Positions 33,504 through 40,205 of a stretch of DNA of 64,000 nt are shown here, in pieces. A program made the translations under genes and the position numbers. The DNA comes from UBA1181 sp045600225 (GTDB lineage Bacteria; Bacteroidota; Bacteroidia; Bacteroidales; Paludibacteraceae). The DNA lies in contig JAZRXL010000027.1 in NCBI GenBank assembly GCA_045600225.1, positions 1-64,000 of the forward strand. Reading direction: 5' to 3'. The notes beneath the pieces were generated by a model, which was given only the letters and a program-made list of their open reading frames with translations, was not told the origin of the DNA and ran no database searches. Each line of letters starts with the position of its first letter. The stretch's first letter is position 1.

Positions 33504-33860
33504 ATGGCAAAAGAAGTTATCGGTAGCGAACACAACACGCTTGCCTTCGGAACAAAAGTCGTAGGAGACATCTATGCAGAAAGCGGTTTCCGTTTAGACG
33601 GCGTAATCGAAGGAACGATGGAATGCAAAGGGAAAGTCGTTATCGGAGAGAAAGGAGAGCTAACAGGAACCCTAACCTGTGCCAATGCAGAGATTTTAGG
33701 AAAAGTCAAAGGAACTCTTCACATATCTGACACACTAACCTTAAAATCAACAGCAAAAGTAGAAGGAGACATCGACACTAAAGTTTTATCTATAGAGCCA
33801 CAAGCAGTATTTACTGGTTCTTGCGATATGAGTGGAGAAAAATCTTCTGCAAAAGAATAA
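33504..33860 (+). CDS. Bactofilin family polymer-forming protein
   Basis: This 118-residue protein is a single bactofilin domain, a beta-helix built of short repeats (NTLAFGTKVVGDIYAESGFRLDGVIEG, GKVVIGEKGELTGTL, LGKVKGTLHISDTLTLKSTAKVEGDI). Bactofilins polymerise without nucleotide into filaments that position envelope enzymes. It follows pheS by 22 bases and ends before a bidirectional terminator. Confidence 0.93.
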   Translation: MAKEVIGSEHNTLAFGTKVVGDIYAESGFRLDGVIEGTMECKGKVVIGEKGELTGTLTCANAEILGKVKGTLHISDTLTLKSTAKVEGDIDTKVLSIEPQAVFTGSCDMSGEKSSAKE

Positions 33861-33878
33861 GCATTCAGATGCAAAAAA

Positions 33879-33907
33879 GGAGGGACGGAAAAAATTTCCG
33901 TCCCTCC
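33879..33907. terminator. Bidirectional terminator between bactofilin and PUR-domain genes
   Basis: A 12-bp stem (GGAGGGACGGAA / TTCCGTCCCTCC), extended by A and T runs on both sides, lies between convergent genes. Confidence 0.88.
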
Positions 33908-33928
33908 TTTTTTATGTTCACCATTAAA

Positions 33929-34270
33929 TCATCCAAAATCTATCTCAAAACGGCTCGAAGCATTTTCATCTTCCTTCTTAGGCTCCGTTTCAATACCTTT
34001 TTCGCAATTATTAATGTAGTTAATCACCTCGTCCATTCCGGCCCTGAACTTCTCGAAATCCTCCTTATAAAGGAAAATCTTATGCTTTTCAAAAGAAACC
34101 TGAGATTCATCACCCACAAACTTCTTCTTACTCTCCGTAATAGCCAAGAACAATTCATCCTTACGATTACGCTTTACATCTAAGTAATAGATGCGTTTTC
34201 CTGCTTTTAAAGCCTTCGAATAAACAATCTCCTGATCTCGCTTATCCGTGTCCAACCTCTTTTCTTCCAT
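33929..34270 (-). CDS. PUR family (DUF3276) nucleic-acid-binding protein
   Basis: This 113-residue protein is the Bacteroidota/spirochaete PUR-alpha-like domain. The signatures are IVYSKALKAGKRIYYLDVKRNRKDELFLAITESKK and ISFEKHKIFLYKEDFEKF-like VSFEKHKIFLYKEDFEKFRAGMDEVI, with an acidic tail. PUR domains bind single-stranded nucleic acid. The start at 34270 is preferred, and a second ATG two codons upstream (34276) is also possible. Confidence 0.9.
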   Translation of the reverse strand: MEEKRLDTDKRDQEIVYSKALKAGKRIYYLDVKRNRKDELFLAITESKKKFVGDESQVSFEKHKIFLYKEDFEKFRAGMDEVINYINNCEKGIETEPKKEDENASSRFEIDFG

Positions 34271-34434
34271 AACCAATCTCCTTTAAATTTTATTCATTCA
34301 ATAGAAACGAAATCGGTCAAATGTATGTATTTTTTTTTAAAACAACAATTTTTTTAATAAATTTTTAACAATAATGATAGGTCTACTCATTTAATTTATC
34401 CATTAAACACAACATATCACACACATAGCATAAT

Positions 34435-34491
34435 TGAGAAATCTATCCAATATAATAGGAGCACAACGTTACACGATGTGTAGATTTCTCA
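34435..34491. repeat. 11-bp inverted repeat in an intergenic stretch
   Basis: TGAGAAATCTA at 34435-34445 and its perfect complement at 34481-34491 enclose 35 bases. No ORF or terminator T run accompanies it. It may be a small RNA hairpin or a repeat remnant. Confidence 0.35.
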
Positions 34492-34542
34492 TCACCTTCT
34501 GCTCTATGCTACTACTTTCCTTGACCAACAGTATGTAAATTA

Positions 34543-36237
34543 TCACATAATCTTATCTGCGGGAGCAACAGATTTCAGATTCATCTGATCCTCTATAGAG
34601 GACGTTTTTATTTTATCCAACTCTATAATCTCCTTCTCCAACTTCTCTTTATACTCTTTAAGAAGGGACTTATACTCTTCCGTATCTCGGATATTATCCA
34701 AATCCCAATCTGTCTCTATATGATGGAATCTATTAAAACCTGCATCTAATGCTTTTTTCAAGAAATCGACAGCCTCCGTCTTTTTATTCATTAAAGAATA
34801 AACACAAGCTTTGTTATAATAGTAACCAGATTTGTCTTTTTCATCTTCTTTCATTTGCTTATCAAAAGCAGCAAAAGCCTCGTCTGTTCTTCCTAAGAAA
34901 TAGAGAGCATAGGCAGACACAAAAGTTGTATAATCAGGATCCAACTCCAAAACCTTCTTAAAATCAGCCTCCGCCAAAGATTGTTTTCCTAGTTTAAGGT
35001 AACATCTTCCTCGATGGCTATAACTAGCAACGGTCTTAGGAGCCAAGACGATAGCCATATTCAAATCTTCTACAGCCTCCTCATACTTCTTTTGCATAAT
35101 CTTTAGCACAGCTCTCTTCCTATATGCATAATTATAATCAACCTCTTGCTTCACATATCGATCTGCTGAAGCCATAGCATTGTCCATGTCATACATATAA
35201 GCATACAAATCAATCTTAGTTGCAAGATCTCCCGCATCTGTAGAGTCCAATTTCGAAGCCAAGTCAATATACTTCATTGAGTTCTTAAAATGGCCCAGCT
35301 GTTTATAGCAATAAGACAATCGACGAACAATACCAGAAGAGAATTCCAAAGAAAGTGCCTTATCATAATAAGGAAGTGCCGACTTAAACTCATTAGATGC
35401 CTCATACACCTCACCTATATAGAATGGCCATTGAAAATCATCAGCATTCTTCATCATCTGAACCTTTAATTTAGGAATCATTAATTGCCTAGCTTCTTCT
35501 TTCAAAGTCAACATAAGAAGAAGAGTCTTTTTATGATTTGGATACAACAGAAGAGCATTCAATATATTATCTGTTGCCTCATCATATTTTTTCAGTTGTA
35601 ACTGAGACTCCGCACGAAAAGCATAAGCGTCAACATACTCTTTATCTAAAGCAGTTGCTGCATCAAAATATTTTATTGCCTCCTCATATTTTTCCACCTC
35701 TTTCAAATTTCTACCCAATCCCATGTGAGCCACTACACTTCCCGGGTTTAGACTTAAAATCTTTTTATAATCAGACTCTGCTTGCGCATACTTTCCTTGA
35801 TAAAAATAGATATCAGCACGCTCAACATATAGCTCTGGAGTCTTTGGCTCCACCTTTATTCCTGCATTTAATTCATTCAAGGCCTTTACGGTGTCATTCA
35901 TAGACAAATAGATATAGGAACGCTTTGCGTAAGTATCAAGCAAATAAGGAGTATCCTTGGATGGCAGGTATTTCAACGCAAGTTCAAATGCCTCCAATGC
36001 TCTTCCGTACTCTTTATAGCGTAAACTTATATAACCCATCCAATATTGGGCGTAACCGCTTTTGGGATTGTCAATAGACTCCTTATGAAAATAATCGTAG
36101 GCATTGCTATAGTCTTGCTGCTCTACCAATTCCAAACCCTTCTTAAAATTGAAAGACTCAGGACGGGACAATCCTGGACCTTTTGCATAGATAGAGCAAC
36201 CACACAATAGGAAAATAAATAAAAAGATTTTTCTCAT
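34543..36237 (-). CDS. Exported TPR-repeat protein
   Basis: From the ATG at 36237 the product is 564 residues with a signal peptide (MRKIFLFIFLLCGCSIYAKG). About twelve tetratricopeptide repeats follow, beginning NFKKGLELVEQQDYSNAYDYFHKES and including SYSHRGRCYLKLGKQSLAEADFKKVLELDPDY. A helical Lys/Glu tail ends the protein. LLCGC could act as a lipobox. TPR arrays mediate protein-protein contacts, probably in the periplasm. The open frame extends 71 codons further upstream, but those codons run opposite to a methyltransferase remnant and are not a credible coding extension. An ATG at 36243 is also possible. Confidence 0.85.
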   Translation of the reverse strand: MRKIFLFIFLLCGCSIYAKGPGLSRPESFNFKKGLELVEQQDYSNAYDYFHKESIDNPKSGYAQYWMGYISLRYKEYGRALEAFELALKYLPSKDTPYLLDTYAKRSYIYLSMNDTVKALNELNAGIKVEPKTPELYVERADIYFYQGKYAQAESDYKKILSLNPGSVVAHMGLGRNLKEVEKYEEAIKYFDAATALDKEYVDAYAFRAESQLQLKKYDEATDNILNALLLYPNHKKTLLLMLTLKEEARQLMIPKLKVQMMKNADDFQWPFYIGEVYEASNEFKSALPYYDKALSLEFSSGIVRRLSYCYKQLGHFKNSMKYIDLASKLDSTDAGDLATKIDLYAYMYDMDNAMASADRYVKQEVDYNYAYRKRAVLKIMQKKYEEAVEDLNMAIVLAPKTVASYSHRGRCYLKLGKQSLAEADFKKVLELDPDYTTFVSAYALYFLGRTDEAFAAFDKQMKEDEKDKSGYYYNKACVYSLMNKKTEAVDFLKKALDAGFNRFHHIETDWDLDNIRDTEEYKSLLKEYKEKLEKEIIELDKIKTSSIEDQMNLKSVAPADKIM

Positions 36238-36349
36238 TACCATAAAATTTAATTCGCAATTCATAAAATCGCTTTCAAAACGACAAAACAAAAATAAAGC
36301 GGATATGTCATAATTACAATAAACAAATCCTAAAAAAAGCAAAAAAAAC

Positions 36350-36550
36350 GGAATAGCAATAAAGAACAACTCCTGCAAGGAACACGTCCTCGACCTGTTA
36401 GGAGGATCTTGATCAACCATGATGGGATGCGAACGACTCGGAGGAATCAACTACTCGATGGAGTTCGACCCTCACTACTGCGACGTAATCATTGCAAGAT
36501 GGGAGAAAATGACCAAAAGAAAGGCTAGTTGCTTTCATTCAGCTTCTTAG
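36350..36550 (+). pseudogene. C-terminal fragment of a DNA (N4/N6) methyltransferase
   Basis: The plus strand reads GIAIKNNSCKEHVLDLLGGS, then a stop (TGA), then STMMGCERLGG, INYSMEFDPHYCDVIIARWEK and a stop at 36548-36550. This matches the end of ParB-associated or phage-type adenine/cytosine methyltransferases (LDLFGGSGSTL.ACEQ...MELDPKYCDVIIKRWE). The TGA stands exactly where the second Gly of the SAM-binding GGSGST motif should be (GGA to TGA). No upstream catalytic DPPY part is present. It is therefore a dead fragment. It fills most of the gene-free stretch 36238-36662, which also holds the rpmA terminator. Confidence 0.8.
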
Positions 36551-36600
36551 TATGGGACTTCCTCCGTACTCGGAATACAACTCTTCGATAAAAAAAACGA

Positions 36601-36637
36601 AAGGAGGGCATATCTTATTTCGATATGTCCTCCTTTT
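36601..36637 (-). terminator. Terminator of the rplU-rpmA operon
   Basis: The 15-base arms 36601-36615 and 36623-36637 pair at 14 positions. On the minus strand they are followed by CGTTTTTTTT. Confidence 0.85.
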
Positions 36638-36662
36638 TATAACAAAACTCTATCTATATAGA

Positions 36663-36926
36663 TTAGTTTGCCTCAACTGGTTGTACAGAAACGAATGAGC
36701 GATCATTTGCCTTCTTTCTGAAAACTACAACACCGTCAACCAAAGCAAACAAAGTATGATCCTTACCCATACCTACGTTCTCACCTGGATGGTGAACTGT
36801 ACCACGTTGACGAATCAAAATGTTACCAGCCTTTGCGAATTGACCACCAAAAATTTTAACTCCGAGTCGCTTACTTGCTGACTCACGACCGTTCTTGGAA
36901 CTACCAACACCTTTTTTGTGTGCCAT
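36663..36926 (-). CDS. rpmA: 50S ribosomal protein bL27
   Basis: This 87-residue protein begins MAHKKGVGSSKNGRESASKRLGVK, the conserved bL27 N-terminus that reaches the peptidyl-transferase centre. It contains GNILIRQRGTVHHPGENVGMGKDHTLFALVDG. There is no cleavable N-terminal extension. It is 18 bases downstream of rplU in the usual rplU-rpmA pair. Confidence 0.98.
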   Translation of the reverse strand: MAHKKGVGSSKNGRESASKRLGVKIFGGQFAKAGNILIRQRGTVHHPGENVGMGKDHTLFALVDGVVVFRKKANDRSFVSVQPVEAN

Positions 36927-36944
36927 GTTTCTAAATTTTTAAAA

Positions 36945-37256
36945 TTAAGCAACTACGTTATTAATCTTTAACTCTGTCATACATTGACGATGACCATTCA
37001 ACTTACGGTATCCTTTTCTTCTCTTCTTGTGGAATACTAATACCTTGTCACCTTTAACGTGAGATACAACCTCAGCAACTACCTTTGCTCCAGAGATTGT
37101 AGGAGCACCTACAGTGACACTTCCGTTGTTGTCTACCAACAACACTTTGTCGAACTCTACAACAGAACCTTGTTCTGCAGCTAAACGATGAACGAACAAC
37201 TTCTGGTCTTTCTCAACTTTGAATTGTTGTCCAGCAATTTCTACAATAGCGTACAT
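36945..37256 (-). CDS. rplU: 50S ribosomal protein bL21
   Basis: The 103-residue protein begins MYAIVEIAGQQFKVEKDQKLFVHRL and has the KVLVFHKKRRKGYRKLNGHRQ rRNA-binding segment of bL21. It is the first gene of the rplU-rpmA operon. The leader is about 75 bases and contains a stem that may be regulatory. Confidence 0.98.
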   Translation of the reverse strand: MYAIVEIAGQQFKVEKDQKLFVHRLAAEQGSVVEFDKVLLVDNNGSVTVGAPTISGAKVVAEVVSHVKGDKVLVFHKKRRKGYRKLNGHRQCMTELKINNVVA

Positions 37257-37331
37257 TATTTTAACTATTTTATGTTACGTCCGGTGGTGGGCTTTCACCT
37301 CTTATTCGAACCACGAAGGACAAATCGGGTG
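37257..37331 (-). promoter_or_regulatory. Structured 5' leader of rplU-rpmA
   Basis: On the plus strand, GTCC and GTGGT (37279-37282, 37284-37288) pair with ACCAC and GGAC (37310-37314, 37318-37321), giving a nine-pair stem with an internal loop. GGTG at 37283-37286 can instead pair with CACC at 37296-37299, so two exclusive folds exist. A ribosomal-protein autoregulatory leader is a reasonable guess, not shown. Confidence 0.45.
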
Positions 37332-37339
37332 CAAAGATA
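37332..37339 (-). promoter_or_regulatory. -7 box TATCTTTG of rplU-rpmA
   Basis: Minus-strand TAnnTTTG match, 75 bases upstream of the rplU ATG, leaving a leader long enough to fold. Confidence 0.6.
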
Positions 37340-37551
37340 AAACTTTTCCACTTTACAACCCATCTTTTTTATGTATTTTTTTCTTTTCTGTATAAAAAAA
37401 GTCATGAGTAATGAGTAGGTCTACTTCTGCAATCCCTATTCCATCCAAGAGGAAAGTTTTCTTCTTGTATTAGAAGAGGACAGAGGGACTCTTCAATCCG
37501 TCATACTCGCAATGAAAAACGAAGCCATGTACATACTCTCTTTCTAAATGG

Positions 37552-39018
37552 CTAAGCACCCTCTTTTTTCAATTCAAACACGTGGTTTACGCAAGAAGGA
37601 ATCTCTTCTCTCCTATGCGTAACATAAATCATTGTCTTACCTTCTTGTTTACAATACTTTTCTATTACTGATCTACACAATGATTTGTGCTTTATATCCA
37701 ATCCATGCAAAGGTTCATCAAGTATAAGCAAATCTGGATTTTTCACCAATGTTCTCGCAAAAAGAACCATTCTTTGTTCTCCTCCAGACACCTTCAAGAA
37801 CGATTTGTCCTTCAAATAATCGATACCCAACAATTTCATCCATTGAAAAGCAAGTTCCTCTTGTTCTGGAGAACAATTACGGAACAAGCCAATCGTATCA
37901 AAAAGACCTGAACTTACGATTTTCAAGCAAGACTGATTTTCTTGGAAATACAGATGCATTTCTGACGAAATATACCCAATAGGTTTCTTTATGTCCCAGA
38001 TACTTTCTCCTGTACCTCTTTTCTTGTCAAATATAGTGATATCCAATGAATAAGCCTTGGGGTTATCTGCTGCCAACAAACTTAATAAAGTCGATTTCCC
38101 TGATCCATTCTTACCAAGCAAAGCCCACTTCTCTCCTCGTCTTATCTCCCAGCTTAAATCTTTATAGAGAGGATTCCCCTTGTAAGAGACACTCACATGA
38201 TTCATCTTCAACACATATTCACAAGGACGAGTCACTTCTGGATCTCCAAAAGGAAGATTTTCTGGCAACAATTCCTCTACTGAAGACAATGTTTCATTCT
38301 GCTCCTCAACAAATTTTTCCAAAGACTCTTCCTCTCTATACTCCAAATTCTCTGCTTTCAAAATATGGGTACTCACCTTTGGTATCTCATTAACAGCAGG
38401 GACCAAGAACATTAACTGTTGGAAAGAAGACAACTCCACAAAGAAATCATCCAATTCCTTTCTTGTTGTCGCATCCAATCCTATAAAAGGATTATCGAAT
38501 ATGATCAATTTTGGCCTTTGTGCCAATGCCAACACTATCAATAAACGCCTCAGTTCTCCCGAAGAAAGCATTATCAAATGTTTGTGAGAAAGTGGTTCCA
38601 ATCTAAGTTTCCCACACAACCACTGGACATATTCCGCATCAGGAAGAGAAGTTAAAAGCTCACTCACAGTAGGAGTGGTTTCATTTTCCAAAGCATGAAA
38701 TCTTTGTTGATAATACAGATTCTTATAATCCGACAACAAATACGCAGATTCGAAACTAACCTTACGAATAGTCTCAGTCGGGAATGTTTTTCCTGACTGT
38801 TTCTTATACTCATCCGTCCAAAACGGATAGGATATATCTCCCGATTTCACAGCATATTTGCCGGTAATGAAATCAGCCAACATTGTTTTACCCGAAGCAT
38901 TAGGACCTACAACGCACCAATGTTCACCAACCTTTATTGTCCAATTAATCGGTCTGGGGAAATCGTATCCAAAAATTCTTGGAAGAGCGTTTTGAACAGA
39001 GATAAGTATATCGTTCAT
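37552..39018 (-). CDS. ModF-like tandem ABC ATPase
   Basis: This 488-residue soluble protein has two ABC nucleotide-binding domains. The first has Walker A VVGPNASGKTML and a degenerate signature MLSSGELRRLL. The second has LLGKNGSGKSTLL, signature VSGGEQRMVLFAR and Walker B DLLILDEPLHGLD. The two-domain form without membrane segments matches ModF-type ATPases, named for molybdate uptake clusters, though their role is unclear. The ATG at 39018 is chosen over a TTG seven codons upstream. There are no modABC genes nearby. Confidence 0.88.
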   Translation of the reverse strand: MNDILISVQNALPRIFGYDFPRPINWTIKVGEHWCVVGPNASGKTMLADFITGKYAVKSGDISYPFWTDEYKKQSGKTFPTETIRKVSFESAYLLSDYKNLYYQQRFHALENETTPTVSELLTSLPDAEYVQWLCGKLRLEPLSHKHLIMLSSGELRRLLIVLALAQRPKLIIFDNPFIGLDATTRKELDDFFVELSSFQQLMFLVPAVNEIPKVSTHILKAENLEYREEESLEKFVEEQNETLSSVEELLPENLPFGDPEVTRPCEYVLKMNHVSVSYKGNPLYKDLSWEIRRGEKWALLGKNGSGKSTLLSLLAADNPKAYSLDITIFDKKRGTGESIWDIKKPIGYISSEMHLYFQENQSCLKIVSSGLFDTIGLFRNCSPEQEELAFQWMKLLGIDYLKDKSFLKVSGGEQRMVLFARTLVKNPDLLILDEPLHGLDIKHKSLCRSVIEKYCKQEGKTMIYVTHRREEIPSCVNHVFELKKEGA

Positions 39019-39081
39019 AAATTTAGTTTTTTCCTTCAATTATTATCCTTCAAACTCACAACCACGAAAGCATGAACAAAC

Positions 39082-39540
39082 CTACCGTTTCATAAATCTA
39101 TCCATCTGCCGTTTGTCGTCTTTTTCTTTCAACGATTCACGTTTATCGTATGCTTTCTTTCCCTTGGCTACAGCAATTTCAACCTTTGCGTAACCCTTCT
39201 CGTTTATGAAAAGTTTCGTGGGAACAATTGTAAAACCAGTATCTTTCGTTTGTCTACGAATCTTTTGCAACTCTCTTTTTGTCAACAAAAGTTTCCTGTC
39301 TCTTCTTGGCATATGATTGTTGTAGGTTCCGTAAAAATACTCCGATATATTCATATTTTTCACCCACAATTCGTCGTCGTTAAAGAAGCAGAAAGTATCA
39401 ACCAAACTAGCTTTCCCTAATCGTATTGACTTTATTTCCGTTCCAACCAAAACGATACCAGCCTGGTAAGTATCAAGCAACTCGTAATCAAACGAAGCAC
39501 GTTTGTTTCTGATTAGAATATCACTCTTTAATTTTTCCAT
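39082..39540 (-). CDS. smpB: SsrA-binding protein
   Basis: SmpB binds tmRNA for ribosome rescue. The 152-residue protein has the family order ILIRNKRASFDYELLDTYQAGIVLVGTEIKSIR, FLFINEKGYAKVEIAVAKGKKAYDKRESLK-like segments and a basic tail (DDKRQMDRFMKR). It lies 8 bases after the Yip1 gene and 63 bases before the ABC gene. Confidence 0.97.
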   Translation of the reverse strand: MEKLKSDILIRNKRASFDYELLDTYQAGIVLVGTEIKSIRLGKASLVDTFCFFNDDELWVKNMNISEYFYGTYNNHMPRRDRKLLLTKRELQKIRRQTKDTGFTIVPTKLFINEKGYAKVEIAVAKGKKAYDKRESLKEKDDKRQMDRFMKR

Positions 39541-39548
39541 AATATAAT

Positions 39549-40133
39549 CTAACTCATCAAATTCAACAATATCTTTTCAACCGCTATGGGGCATAAAAAC
39601 ATTAGCAAGAATGCCACCGCTGTAAAAATCCCCTTTTTGTTATCTTCGTTCATGGTTGGAAAAAATGAAGGAAGAGCGCACCATACAAGATACATCACAT
39701 AAATGTTCAATATGGGCAAAAAGAAAAAAGAGGGAATAAACATCTGGATCAGATTCAACATCCACATAGTGGAAGAACAAAAAACAACCAAAACGAAGCT
39801 TTCATAAAAGTTGTGTTCGTTGCCATCCCAAAATTTCGAATTAAGCAATCTGCTCAACAAAAGTGTCGAAAAATAGACCCCTGCAAAAAGAGCAGAAAAA
39901 GAGACAACCAATCGTTTTGCCGAATAGCTCAAGAAGTCTGAGAAGTTTTGCATCGCAGCCCAATCAAATCGAATAAAACAATCGATCACAAACATAAGTA
40001 ACACAAAAAGCAAGCAAGGGAAGAAAAAGTTTTTCCTTACAGAGGCAACATCCTCATAATCTCGAAGGATGCTTTTCCACTCACCTTGAGGATTGCGAAC
40101 CAAATTTAATATTCTAACAAATATCGACTTCAT
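39549..40133 (-). CDS. Yip1-domain membrane protein
   Basis: This 194-residue protein has a short soluble start (RILNLVRNPQGEWKSI, the usual Yip1 opening) and five to six membrane helices. NRTNPGEW-like opening sequences of this type mark the bacterial Yip1 family, whose function is not established. It precedes smpB by 8 bases and is divergent from the PBP gene. Its -7 box is at 40154-40161. Confidence 0.85.
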   Translation of the reverse strand: MKSIFVRILNLVRNPQGEWKSILRDYEDVASVRKNFFFPCLLFVLLMFVIDCFIRFDWAAMQNFSDFLSYSAKRLVVSFSALFAGVYFSTLLLSRLLNSKFWDGNEHNFYESFVLVVFCSSTMWMLNLIQMFIPSFFFLPILNIYVMYLVWCALPSFFPTMNEDNKKGIFTAVAFLLMFLCPIAVEKILLNLMS

Positions 40134-40153
40134 TTTTTACTCTTTTCAGTTAG

Positions 40154-40161
40154 CAAAAGTA
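40154..40161 (-). promoter_or_regulatory. -7 box TACTTTTG of Yip1-smpB-ABC
   Basis: Minus-strand match 20 bases upstream of the ATG at 40133, back to back with the PBP promoter. Confidence 0.6.
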
Positions 40162-40173
40162 CAATTATTTTCT

Positions 40174-40181
40174 TACTTTTG
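40174..40181 (+). promoter_or_regulatory. -7 box TACTTTTG of the PBP gene
   Basis: Plus-strand match 24 bases before the ATG at 40206. The two divergent boxes are only 12 bases apart. Confidence 0.6.
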
Positions 40182-40205
40182 TTCGATATTTAAAATCTTT
40201 AAGAA

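Noticed and set aside
36238..36450. 71-codon N-terminal extension of the TPR protein
   Set aside because: It is antisense to the methyltransferase remnant, and a normal signal peptide begins at 36237.
37430..37551. A 40-codon open stretch between the rplU leader and the ABC gene
   Set aside because: It reads through without stops on the plus strand but has no start codon, promoter or family resemblance, so I cannot support it as a gene.
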